Below are positions 1 to 11,100 of a stretch of 35,537 nucleotides of DNA, piece by piece. Origin of the DNA: a virus; IMG/VR virus record IMGVR_UViG_3300027759_000231, positions 1 to 35,537 of that record; one strand, written 5' to 3'. Every line of letters starts with the position of its first letter. Position 1 is the stretch's first letter. The notes beneath the pieces are model-generated. The model made no database searches. It saw only the letters and a list, made by a program, of their open reading frames with translations, and was not told the DNA's origin. A program made the position numbers and the translations under genes.

Positions 1-1227
1 ATCGGCGGCTCTGACCAAATTGACATTGACAAAGCAGATAAGGATCGCTACGGAATTACTAAAGGTCCAGAACAGTTTCGTGTAAAGACGCTACCTGTTA
101 CAGAAATTAACAAACGATTAAATGCCAAAGAACAAAAAATTGATCCAGAAAAGATTCCTAAACCAGTACATCCGTTAGCTGATGTATTATTAGAACAGGG
201 ACTATTACTCGACGATGCACGTGGTGTAACAACTACTTCTGCAAGACGAGAAGCTCCGAGTATGGTATTTGGAATTTCAACTCCCGGACCATTAGATAGA
301 AGACCTGGAGCCAAGCGATCTAAAATTGGTAGTATACAAAATCAAACACAAACCGCAGTACCAGTGAGTCGCCTCGGTGGCACACAGTTTGTTATGGACG
401 ATGGCGATGATAGATATCAGCGAGCAACACCTGCAGGTGGTCCTAACGGCGGCCCTGTAAAGTATACTGATCGTTTAGAAGCCAATGCCAATAAAGTAGA
501 GAAGGGCGAAAACCCTATACCTTATAATGAATACTTCCGTGTGCGTACTCGTACCGGACATCAACTATTGATGCACAACAGTGAAGATTTAATTTATATT
601 GCTAACGCGAGAGGTACAGCATGGATAGAGCTTTCGTCTAACGGTAAGATAGATATTTTTGCTTCAGACAGTGTTAGTATTCATACAGAAAATGATTTCA
701 ACTTCAAAGCAGACAGAGATGTTAATATTGAAGCAGGCCGCAACATTAACATGAAAGCAGAAACAGGCAGGATGCATGTTGAAACATTTACAGATTTAGA
801 ATTCCTTGTTAACAATGATGCAAAATTAACCGTAGGTGCTAATCTTGATATTCTTGTTGGAACAGATACTAAGATATCACAGACTGGAAATTTCGAAGTA
901 AACACCAACGGAGATAATAGACTTACCGCAGGACAAGATACCAGCTTTGGCAGCGGCGGCAATCATAAAGAATCAGCAGCGCAGATACACATGAACAGCA
1001 ACTTGCCAGCAGAGGCAGCAGTATCTGCTACTTTTGTAAAACCCTTGACACTAAACGCCAACCCCGCAACCAGCACAATAAAGTCGTGGGCTGATGCAAG
1101 ATATCAATCAGGAACCGTTGACAGTATTATGAAACGTGTGCCAATGCATGAACCTTGGTTACTTCACGAAAACCAAGCGCCAGCTCAGGTCACTCCAGAT
1201 AATACTGATCGAGATAATTCGGACTAA
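1..1227 (+). CDS. 5: gp5-like baseplate central spike/hub protein, 5' end outside window
   Basis: The frame is open from base 1, so the true start lies upstream; 408 C-terminal residues are visible. In T4, gp5 forms the trimeric spike under the baseplate hub that pierces the outer membrane; its C-terminal part is a triple-stranded beta-helix. Visible here: a linker rich in G, P and charged residues (about residues 85-170), then GHQLLMHN (186-193), then about 100 residues of short alternating-hydrophobic repeats (for example DVNIEAGRNINMKAE) typical of gp5/VgrG beta-helices. The tail contains the segment MKRVPMHEPW, which I recall from gp5 homologues of aquatic T4-like phages. No lysozyme domain is visible, but it would lie upstream if present. 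gp25 follows 3 nt downstream, as expected in a T4-type baseplate cluster. Confidence 0.85.
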   Translation: MGGSDQIDIDKADKDRYGITKGPEQFRVKTLPVTEINKRLNAKEQKIDPEKIPKPVHPLADVLLEQGLLLDDARGVTTTSARREAPSMVFGISTPGPLDRRPGAKRSKIGSIQNQTQTAVPVSRLGGTQFVMDDGDDRYQRATPAGGPNGGPVKYTDRLEANANKVEKGENPIPYNEYFRVRTRTGHQLLMHNSEDLIYIANARGTAWIELSSNGKIDIFASDSVSIHTENDFNFKADRDVNIEAGRNINMKAETGRMHVETFTDLEFLVNNDAKLTVGANLDILVGTDTKISQTGNFEVNTNGDNRLTAGQDTSFGSGGNHKESAAQIHMNSNLPAEAAVSATFVKPLTLNANPATSTIKSWADARYQSGTVDSIMKRVPMHEPWLLHENQAPAQVTPDNTDRDNSD

Positions 1228-1230
1228 CAT

Positions 1231-1668
1231 ATGACTAATAAATTATACAATCAAAAAGTAGTAGCCACTAATGTTGCGTCAGTTGGAGACAACGGCGGAG
1301 CATTTACCTATAAAGGGTTTAGTTCAAAAGAAACTAAACGCAACTATAAACTCTACGACATTGATCTTGTTAAACAAGATCTAATCAATCATTTTTATAT
1401 TCGCAAGGGCGAAAAGCTCGAGAATCCAGATTTTGGAACAATTATTTGGGATATGTTGTTTGAAAACTTTACTGAAGATGTTAAAACAATGATTGCTAAA
1501 GATGTAGAAGGAATTGTAAACTACGACCCCAGGATTGCGGTTAATGCTGTTACGGTCGACAGCACAGATCAAGGCATTAGAATCCAAGCAGATATAACAT
1601 ATCTTCCTTTTAACATCAACGAGCGTATGACTTTTGACTTTGATAAAAACAATTCTATCGTAAAGTGA
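1231..1668 (+). CDS. 25: gp25-like baseplate wedge protein
   Basis: 145 residues, close to the usual size of T4 gp25 (132 aa) and the wider gp25/lysozyme-like baseplate family. The family pattern is present: a start like VKQDLINHFYIRKGEKLENPDFGT (split here as VKQDLINHFYIRKGE and NPDFGT) followed by the segment WDMLFENF, then a C-terminal beta hairpin. In T4-type and other contractile systems gp25 forms the wedge core with gp6 and gp53 and contacts the first ring of sheath subunits. The protein has about 35 extra N-terminal residues before the family core. It starts at ATG 1231, 3 nt after the gp5 stop, with only a weak purine-rich ribosome site (CGGA). Its neighbours gp5 and gp6 support the assignment strongly. 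Confidence 0.92.
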   Translation: MTNKLYNQKVVATNVASVGDNGGAFTYKGFSSKETKRNYKLYDIDLVKQDLINHFYIRKGEKLENPDFGTIIWDMLFENFTEDVKTMIAKDVEGIVNYDPRIAVNAVTVDSTDQGIRIQADITYLPFNINERMTFDFDKNNSIVK

Positions 1669-1684
1669 CCACATTATTTTAGGT

Positions 1685-1692
1685 GGTAAATA
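1685..1692 (+). promoter_or_regulatory. weak late-promoter-like octamer before gp6
   Basis: GGTAAATA matches the last six bases of the T4-type late consensus TATAAATA. It lies in the 42-nt gap between gp25 and gp6. Transcription would begin at about 1698, almost on the AGGAA ribosome site of gp6, so the fit is poor. Listed as a weak candidate only. Confidence 0.2.
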
Positions 1693-1710
1693 TGATATCA
1701 GGAATAGAAA

Positions 1711-4700
1711 ATGACAACAACCAGCAGACAAAATAACTTAATTTTAAACCAAGATTGGACAAGGATCTATCAGACATTTAAAAATGCTGATTTCAAATCA
1801 TACGATTTTGAAAATCTTCGCAGAGTTATTATCACATATCTTAGAGAAAATTATCCTGAAGATTTCAACGACTATATCGAATCGTCAGAATATATGGCCA
1901 TTATCGATGCAGTCGCTTTCCTGGGCCAGAGTCTTGCTTTCCGTATTGATCTCGCCAGTCGAGAGAATTTCATCGAATTAGCAGAAACTAAAGAAAGCGT
2001 TCTACGTCTTGGAAGAATGTTGAGCTATAATGCCAAGAGAAATATTTCAGCCAGCGGATTATTGAAGTTTTCTACAGTAAGCACTACAGAAGAAATTCTT
2101 GACAGTAACGGAAAAAATCTTGCTAATCAGGTTATCACCTGGAATGATCCTACAAACACAAATTGGCTTGAACAGTTTATTCTTGTGTTGAATTCTGCAA
2201 TGTCAGACAATACAGAATTTGGTCGTAGCCAAGGATCTGCTACAGTTCAAGGAATTCCAACAGAACAATATAGATTTAGAACTACATCAAATGATGTGCC
2301 TATTTTTACATTTAATAAAACAGTAGCCGGTAGGGGCATGGCATTTGAAATTGTCAGCACTTCATTTAGAGGCAGCGAAAGTATCTATGAGGAACCTCCT
2401 GTTCCCGGTAATCAATTGGGCTTTGTTTATCGCAATGATGGAACTGGCCCTGCCAGTGCAAACACAGGATTCTTCTTTTTATTCAAACAGGGCAGTCTTG
2501 AGCTTGCTGACTTTTCAATCGATGTTCCGACAACTAACGAAAAAGTTGCGGTCAACGCCTACAATATTAATAACGATGATGTTTGGTTATTTAAATTAGC
2601 AGGCAATGGTGCACAACTTAATCGTTGGGCCAAGGTATCAAATCTTGTTGGCAACAATATTGCCTACAATAGTATTTCAAATAATATTAGAAATATTTTT
2701 TCAGTACAGACAAAAGAAAATGATCAAATTGATTTAGTATTTGCTGACGGTGTCTACGGTAATCTACCACAAGGTGCTTTTAGAATTTACTATCGAATCA
2801 GTAACGGCCTGTCATATACAATCGCTCCTACTGATCTACGCGGTATTAATATTGGAGTTTCATACTACGATAAAAAAGGATTGGAACATAAGCTAACAGT
2901 TGGCTTGGCGTTACAAACTACTGTGGCATCATCATCGCCGTCTGAATCGATCGATTCGGTTCGTAAGAATGCTCCGGCAACCTACTACACACAAAATAGA
3001 ATGATTACCGGAGAAGACTATAATCTTGCTCCGTTATCAAGTAGCCAAGATATTTTAAAAATTAAATCAATTAATAGAACCTCCAGCGGTATAAGTCGTA
3101 ACTTTGAAATTATTGATGCTTCTGGAAAATACAGTTCTGTTAATGTATTTGCTGACGACGGATTCATGTACAAAGAAGATACTGAACGTACTTTGAGTTT
3201 TAAATTTACCAGCAAGATAGATATTATCAATTTTATCAGAAATAACATTGAACCAGTATTTTCAAGCACCGATGTGTATAATTTTTATATTACCAAGTTT
3301 GATAAAATTTTGTTTGCCGATACAAACGTTGTTTGGCAAACAATAACCGGCGTTACCGGATCATCAACTGGATACTTTAAAAGTGTTATCGATAACACAC
3401 TGTTTAAAGTTGGATCATATTCTACAAACAACTTAAAATATGTTGTTCCCGGAGCCTTAATTAAATTTGTTCCACCGACTGGTTATGCTTTTAAGAAAGG
3501 CAAAATAGTTGTAGCAGATTCAAACGACAGCGAACAAACAGATAGACTATGGACAAAAGTGGTCAAAGTAGTTGGTGACGGTACAAATTCAGGACGTGGT
3601 GCTCTGGCATCAGGATTAGGCCCTGTGACCTTTAGTGATATAGTTCCAGTTGACACTTCAGGAGCAGTATTTCCTGTTGCTAAACGAATAGTACCTAAGT
3701 TTGTCAACGACCTACCTGCAGAAATCGAATCAGAAATCGTTAATCAATCATATCAAAATTTTAATTTTGCTCTACGCTATGACATTGAAAATACTGCATG
3801 GAAAGTAATTACCGCAGGCAATCTTGATTTAATATCTAATTTTAGCTTAGGCAAAGCAGGAGATTCAACTAACAATAGTCTTGATTCGTCTTGGATTTTA
3901 GCCTTTGTTAAACAGGCAGACAAATATGTAGTGCGTGTCAGAGGATTAAATTATGTATTCGGTAGTGTAGAACAAAATAGATTTTATTTTGATGCCAACG
4001 AAAAACAATATAATGATCAATTAGGAACAGTGGTCAAAGACCATGTCAAGGTATTGGGTATTAATAAAACCTATAATTCAGCCACTCCTATTAAAACTGA
4101 TTTTTCTTTTGAAATTGATGATACTATAAAATTTGATGACGGATATGAAAGCTCAGTTGAAATTAAGATAGCTTTCGCTGACAGCGACGATGACGGAGTT
4201 ATTGATAATCCAGAACAATTTGAACAAATTGTAGGAGAAGATGCTTCTTTGAACTATCTATTTTTTGTAGAAGCTCCCGATGCATCGGGAGCAACAGCTT
4301 ACGAGTTAGTTGATAATTCTACAGATACGATTTTAATTGAAGAAAAAGAATCAGCAATAGATTTTACAAATACCACAAAGTACCCAGACGGTCAGTTGAT
4401 ATATTTTTATGATATTGACGAAAACAGAATTAAGATGGTAAACAGAACAACTAATACATTAGATCTAAAGAGCAATTACAAAGGGCTTGTAGGACGTAGC
4501 AATTTAAAGTTTCAATATGTACACAATGCATCTGTTGATAGAAGAATCGATCCGAGCTCCAGCAATATCATTGATATTTTCTTAATGACAAGATCATATG
4601 ATAGTGCTTATAGGATTTATCTTGCAGGCGGCTCAACTACTGCACCAGAAGCTCCAACCAGCGATAGCTTAAGAATTACATTTGGAACAAAATTAAATGC

Positions 4701-5118
4701 AATCAAATCTATCAGCGACGAAATCATTTATCATCCTGTAAAATATAAAGTATTGTTTGGTGCTGCTGCTGATACAAAACTACAGGCAGAATTTAAAGTG
4801 GTTAAAAATCCAGCCTTGACTATCAGTGACAACGATTTGAAAGTACGAATTATCACAGCAATAACTACATTCTTTGATGTCAACAATTGGGATTTTGGTG
4901 ACAGATTTTATCTTAGTGAGCTGACAACTTATATTTTAAATCAAACAAGTCCTGCAATCAGTAACTTGACTATCGTTCCAAAGCAGGCAAGCCAATCGTT
5001 CGGTAGCTTATTTGAAATACAAAGCTCACCAGACGAGATTTTCGTAAGTGGTGCTACAGTTGATGATATAAAAATAGTTTCAGCAATCACAGTATCCGAA
5101 GTAAACACAACAGCGTAA
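1711..5118 (+). CDS. 6: gp6-like baseplate wedge subunit, long version
   Basis: 1135 residues against 660 in T4 gp6. The N-terminal 150 residues (DWTRIYQTFKNADF, FENLRRVIITYLRENYPEDF, SRENFIELAETKESVLRLG) match my memory of gp6 proteins of aquatic T4-like phages. The C-terminal part (about 1000-1110: KVRIITAITTFFDVNNWDFG, FYLSELTTYIL) is the BasePlate_J-like dimerisation region. In T4 gp6 dimers make the continuous ring that holds the wedges together and rearranges on sheath contraction. The extra length lies in the middle; it includes an acidic loop DSDDDGVID (residues 824-832) that looks like a calcium loop. ATG 1711 is preceded by AGGAA at 1700-1704, a good ribosome site. The gene also carries a 20-bp perfect palindrome (4273-4292). 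Confidence 0.88.
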   Translation: MTTTSRQNNLILNQDWTRIYQTFKNADFKSYDFENLRRVIITYLRENYPEDFNDYIESSEYMAIIDAVAFLGQSLAFRIDLASRENFIELAETKESVLRLGRMLSYNAKRNISASGLLKFSTVSTTEEILDSNGKNLANQVITWNDPTNTNWLEQFILVLNSAMSDNTEFGRSQGSATVQGIPTEQYRFRTTSNDVPIFTFNKTVAGRGMAFEIVSTSFRGSESIYEEPPVPGNQLGFVYRNDGTGPASANTGFFFLFKQGSLELADFSIDVPTTNEKVAVNAYNINNDDVWLFKLAGNGAQLNRWAKVSNLVGNNIAYNSISNNIRNIFSVQTKENDQIDLVFADGVYGNLPQGAFRIYYRISNGLSYTIAPTDLRGINIGVSYYDKKGLEHKLTVGLALQTTVASSSPSESIDSVRKNAPATYYTQNRMITGEDYNLAPLSSSQDILKIKSINRTSSGISRNFEIIDASGKYSSVNVFADDGFMYKEDTERTLSFKFTSKIDIINFIRNNIEPVFSSTDVYNFYITKFDKILFADTNVVWQTITGVTGSSTGYFKSVIDNTLFKVGSYSTNNLKYVVPGALIKFVPPTGYAFKKGKIVVADSNDSEQTDRLWTKVVKVVGDGTNSGRGALASGLGPVTFSDIVPVDTSGAVFPVAKRIVPKFVNDLPAEIESEIVNQSYQNFNFALRYDIENTAWKVITAGNLDLISNFSLGKAGDSTNNSLDSSWILAFVKQADKYVVRVRGLNYVFGSVEQNRFYFDANEKQYNDQLGTVVKDHVKVLGINKTYNSATPIKTDFSFEIDDTIKFDDGYESSVEIKIAFADSDDDGVIDNPEQFEQIVGEDASLNYLFFVEAPDASGATAYELVDNSTDTILIEEKESAIDFTNTTKYPDGQLIYFYDIDENRIKMVNRTTNTLDLKSNYKGLVGRSNLKFQYVHNASVDRRIDPSSSNIIDIFLMTRSYDSAYRIYLAGGSTTAPEAPTSDSLRITFGTKLNAIKSISDEIIYHPVKYKVLFGAAADTKLQAEFKVVKNPALTISDNDLKVRIITAITTFFDVNNWDFGDRFYLSELTTYILNQTSPAISNLTIVPKQASQSFGSLFEIQSSPDEIFVSGATVDDIKIVSAITVSEVNTTA
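4273..4292. repeat. 20-bp perfect palindrome inside gp6
   Basis: GCTCCCGATGCATCGGGAGC equals its own reverse complement. It encodes A-P-D-A-S-G-A within gp6. RNA or single-stranded DNA could form an 8-bp GC-rich stem with a TGCA loop. No T-run follows, so it does not look like an intrinsic terminator. Function unknown. Confidence 0.75.
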
Positions 5119-5129
5119 AGACTTAAAAT

Positions 5130-8100
5130 ATGGCAGATAAAAAATTTACAAAGAGTCAGTTACCAATTAGAAAAACAGTAGAATTATTACCTACAGTTTT
5201 TAGAACAGACACCAACGACAAATTTATGTCGGCAGTGGTTGATCCATTGGTTCAACCTGGAGTATTACAAAAACTCACAGGCTATTTTGGTAGAAGATAC
5301 GGAAAAACCTATAACGGTAATGATACCTATCTTGATACTGATCAAACTCTACGCAGCCGATATCAACTTGAACCTGGGGTAGTTGTTAGAAAAGATGACA
5401 AGATTGAAAGTTTTTACGATTATCTTGATTTTAAAAATCAATTAAAATTTTTCGGAAATACAAATGATCACGACGATCAAATAACGAGCCAAGAACACTA
5501 TTCTTGGAATCCTCCTATTGATTGGGACAAGTTTGTTAATTATCGTGAATACTATTGGGAGCCAAGCGGGCCGCCGGCTGTTGCAGTTTCAGGTCAACAG
5601 GCTACTGTTGTCAGCAAATATAAAGTAGCGTTAGGAGTAAATTCATTTATTTTTACACCTGATGCATACACTAACAATCCTACAATCACTTTGTATAGAG
5701 GACAAACTTACAAATTTTCGATTGATGCAGCAGGCGAAGGATTTGCTATTCGAACTAATTATGATACTGGTTCGTTGTTGTATAATCCTGCTAAAGAATA
5801 TGTTAAAGATCAACGAGCAATATACGACGGTAAGCTGTGGAAAGCAAAACAGACAATACCACCTCTTGATGGTAGCAGCATTGATCTTAATACACAAGAT
5901 TGGGAATTTATAGAATTAGTTTCTACAGGCACTGCACTTGATTATAGTCGCGGTGTAACTAATAATGGTATTCAAAACGGAACATTAACATTTGTTGTTC
6001 CTTATGACGCTCCTGACGTTTTGTATTATCAAGGTCTTGTCTCGCCAGATAGAGTTGGTCGATTCCTTATCACAAATATTGAATCCAATACTAAAATCAA
6101 TATCGATAAAGATATTATAGGCAAAGTAAATTACACCAGCAGCAATCGGGTTGAATTTACCAATGGCCTTGTTGTTGAATTTCTCGGACAGGTAACTCCG
6201 TCTATCTATGCACAAGATACTTGGATAGTAGAAGGTGTTGGCGAAGCAATTACACTTACTAAATTTTCAGATTTAGTTGTGCCAGCATTGGTAGTAGATG
6301 CTCCAGAAGTGGTATTTGATAACGAAGGATTTGATACTCAGCCATTCGATGACGCTGCAACATATCCTGTACAAAAAGATTATATTACGATTTCCAGAGA
6401 TAGTGTTGATAAAAATCCATGGAGTCGTTACAATCGTTGGTTCCATAGATCGATTCTTGAATATGCCTATTCTTCTCGTGGGCAGGACTTTCCGGCTACT
6501 GAATCAGCAAGAGCAAAGCGACCAATTATTGAATTTAATTCAAATATACAATTACACAATCACGGGTCTATAGCAAAAACAAACGTAGACTATGTTGACG
6601 ATTATACAACCGATATATTTTCGGTTATCGAAGGAAGTAGCGGCTATAATATCGATGGAGAAGCAATTTTTAAAGGCGCACGAATTTTAGTAATCGCCGA
6701 TAAAGATTCATTAGCCAATAACAAAATTTATCGTGTTGAGTTTATCACACACAACAGTAAACGTCAAATTACTCTAAAAGCAACTGACGATAGCGATTCG
6801 ATCATTGGTCAAGGTGTGTTAGTAAGACGAGGCAACAAAAATAAAGGGTTGATGTATCACTTTAACGGTACTAACTGGATATCAAGTCAAGCAAAGACCA
6901 AAGTAAATCAGCCGCCATTATTTGATGCTTTTGATGCTGACGAAGTAAGTTTTTCAGATCCGACTACATATCCAGTTAGCACATTCAACGGCACTAAATT
7001 ATTCAGTTATAAAATCGGCAACAGCAGAGTAGACTCAGAATTAGGATTTAGCCTAAGCCATCTTAATATCGACAATGTCGGCGATATTCAATTTAATTGG
7101 GATTGGGATACTGATCAATTTTTCTATACTATCAATAGAGTAGCATACTCTAAACAGATTTCTACAGGCTTCTATAAGTTTAATCCAAACAACGTATATG
7201 CCAATGGTTGGGTAAAAACCGATGCCACATACATACAGCCTATTATTGACAGTATTGTAATAGCAGAAGCTACTAATACTGTAACACTTACAACCATTGA
7301 TTGGTCCGCAATCACTGAGTCTACAAAGTTAATTATAAATCTCTATCATAATGGTAAGAAGATAACATCGTCTTATACACGAGAGTTTGGTAAGTTTACA
7401 TTTACAAAAACATTTGCAGTTGGCGATGTTATATCTATTAAAATTGTAACAGATTTAGAACCAGACACCGGATACTACAAAATGCCAGTCAGCCTGGAAA
7501 AAAATCCGTTAAATCAATCCCTATCAACATTTACCTTAGGTCAGGCATTAGATCATATTTCTACAGCGATAGAATTTAACACAGAGTTTGCAGGATCGAT
7601 GCCTGGAGTTTCTAACCTTAGAGATATCAACAATTATCAGCCCTACGGTATTCGATTTTTAAAACATTCAGGTTTAGCACCATTGGCTGTGAGTTTATTA
7701 TGCGACAAGACAATTAATCTTATTAAGTCAATCCAGCAGTCTAAAAAAGCCTATACGGATTTTAAAAATAACTTTATATCTCGATCGGCAGAGATGGAGT
7801 ACAATGAAAGTATCGCAGACTTTGTTGATGACATTATTTCAGATCTAACAAAAACAAAAACAGCAGACAGTCCATTTTCAGATTCTGATATGATCGGTAG
7901 TGGTGCTTTTACAACTATCACTTATACAGTAGATGACGTTGGAATTACTACATTTGCACTTTCTGAAAAATTTAGTCTTAACGAGTTAAGTCGCAGAGCA
8001 GTATATGTCTACATCAGCGGTAAACAACTATTAGTTAATCAAGATTATACTTTCAACGAAACATTTGGTTTCGTAAATATTTCTAAAACACTAAGAGAAG

Positions 8101-11100
8101 GTGATGTTGTTGAAATTAGAGAATATGTATCAACAGCATTTAATCACATTCCTCCAACCCCAACTTCTTTAGGATTGTATAAAAAATATACTCCTATGAT
8201 ATTTGTTGACGACACTTATCAAGAACCTAAGAAAGTAATACAAGGCCACGATGGTAGTATCATATTTGCCTTTGATGATTTTAGAGATGACCTATTATTA
8301 GAACTTGAATTAAGAATCTACAACAATATTAAACAGCAGTACGATCCTTCGGTATTTGATATTGATCTGGTTCTTGGCGGTTACTACGGCAATGCTCTTT
8401 ACAATAAAACACAATTAGATGATATTGTTAATCAAGAGTTTTTAAAGTGGATTCAAAATTCAAATATCAACTATACGCTTAATACCTATTTTGATACTGA
8501 AAATTCATTTACATATACCTACAGCAATATGACCAACCCAGAAGGAACTCAACAGTTACCTGGCTGGTGGAGAGGAGTCTACAAATGGGCTTATGATACA
8601 GACCGCCCACATCGCTGCCCTTGGGAAATGTTAGGATTCAGTGAAAAACCAACATGGTGGGAAAATCAATATGGTGTAGCACCATACACCTGTAATAATT
8701 TATTATTGTGGGAAGATCTGCGTGACGGTATTGTTCGTCAAGGTAATCGTGCGGGAACATATGATCGATATAAGCGTCCAACATTAATGAATCATATTCC
8801 TGTAGACGGCGATGGAAAACTATTAAGCCCGTTAGATTCAAACTTTGCTGGAAACTTTTCACTAACCTATAATCGTGGATCGTTCTCATTAGGCGATGTT
8901 AGCCCTGTTGAGTATGCTTGGAGATCGAGCTCAGAGTGGCCATTTGCTGTAATCATGGCACTGTGTTTAATGAAACCGTTTGAATTTATTACTGATAGCT
9001 TTGATAGATCAAAAACAAAAATTAACAAATTAAATCAAACTGTTAATAAAGTTACTGACTTATTTTCCACAATAACTGACATTGATGTACCGGCAGCAGG
9101 CGGCTACTTATCAGCTGGTTTAGTAAAATATCTTGCGAGTTATGTTAAATCAAAAGGCCTTCCGCTATCAGCACTTGAAGATAAGATAAAAAATCTCGAT
9201 GTAAATCTTTCAAATAGACTGTCGGGATTTGTCGACAAAGCTCAATTTAAATATCTGCTCGACAGCAAAAATCCTAAGGCCACAACCAGCGGAGTATATG
9301 TACCCGCTGAAAACTATGATATTATTTTTAATGTCAGTGCGCCAATCGCAACATTCTCTTACAGCGGAATTATTTTAGAAAAATCTGAAAACGGATGGAT
9401 AGTGTCTGGCTATGACGACATTCATCCCTACTTCAACTATTTTGCAGCAGCAGCGAATCAAACCGATCCCCTAATATCTGTAGGCGGAATCACAGAAACA
9501 TTTATTGATTGGACTCCTGCTAAAACATTTAGTAATGGACAGATTGCTCGTTATAGAGATTCTTTTTATCGTTGTATCAAGACACACATGTCTGGCCAAG
9601 AGTTTGAAACAACCTTATGGAAAAAACTGCCTAAACTACCAATGGTCGGTGCAGTTGAAGCATTACGAAGAAGACAATTTAATATAGGTCTTAAAAAACT
9701 CAGTTACGGAACACAGCTTGAATCTATTCAAGCAGTAATTGATTTTATCTTAGGTTACGAGCAATATTTAAAAAGCATTGGATTTGTGTTTGATCGATAC
9801 GATGCTACAAATAAAGTAGCACATGATTGGACGACCAGCTGTAAAGAATTTATGTTCTGGACCACATATAATTGGGCATCAGGCGCATTGATTACCTTGA
9901 GTCCTGGTGCAGAACGATTAGACATTACTGTACCTGTAGGAGTTGCTGATAATATTCTTGATGGATTCTATGACTATCAGGTATTGAAAGCTGACGGAAA
10001 ACCACTTCAGCCAAACTTTATAAATGTCAATAGAGGTTTTCAAAATATTACCATAGAGCCGACTAATACAACAGAAGGTCTGTACTATGTGAAAATCTAT
10101 CATGTATTGAAAGAACACGTTACTGTATTTTCTGACAGAACAGTGTTTAACGATATCATCTATGATAAGTCAACAGGATATCGCCAAGAAAGAATTAGAG
10201 CTCAGGGTTTCCGCACAGTAGACTGGGACGGCGATTATACCAGCCCAGGATTCTTATTTGATAATGTTAACATCAATGCATGGCAGCCGTGGACAGATTA
10301 TAAACTTGGCGACATTGTTGCCTACAAATCTTATAACTGGACCAGCTTGTCTAATCAGTACGGAGTGGAAACATTTGACGATACTAAATGGTCAAAATTA
10401 GATACCACTCCAGAAAAACAATTAGTAGCTAACTTTGATTATCGAATCAATCAAATAGAAGATTACTATGATGCAATTTCTGAAGGTGTTGGCGCGGTAC
10501 AGCGTGACCTGGCAAGACATACTGTGGGATATCAAACCAGAGAGTATTTACAAAATCTTTCATCGGATCCTGTAACACAGTTTTTATTATATCAAGGATT
10601 TATTAAAGAAAAAGGTACAGCTAATGCTATTACTAAAATCTTTGATAAACTAAGTCGCTCAAGTAGCGATAGTATTATATTAAATGAAGAATGGGCGTTC
10701 CGTGTAGGACGTCTTGGAGGCATCGATCAATTAACAGAAATTGAAATTCAATTAGCAAAAAATAAATTTTTAATCAATCCGCAACCTATATTGATTGAAT
10801 CATCAGTGCCTACAGTAATTACTGATCAATATTATCGATTGACAGGTTCCGATTTTACCATCGCCCCACTGCCGTTTACTCCGTATATTAATCCAGTGGA
10901 CCTTGCAGTTACTCCATCTCAAACAGCAGGATATGTAGCACCTTACATGCCGGAACATATATTTGCAAATCGTGATGCTATATTAACTTCTGGTAATATT
11001 GAATACATATTAGAAAATCACCATCTGTGGATTACATTTGATAATTATTCATGGCAGGTATTGCGTTTCAATGAAGCTCCACTTCTAACTATTACAGATA

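Noticed and set aside
1-261. Treating ATG 262 as the start of the gp5-like gene
   Set aside because: The same frame is open back to base 1 with gp5-like linker sequence, so the true start is outside the window.
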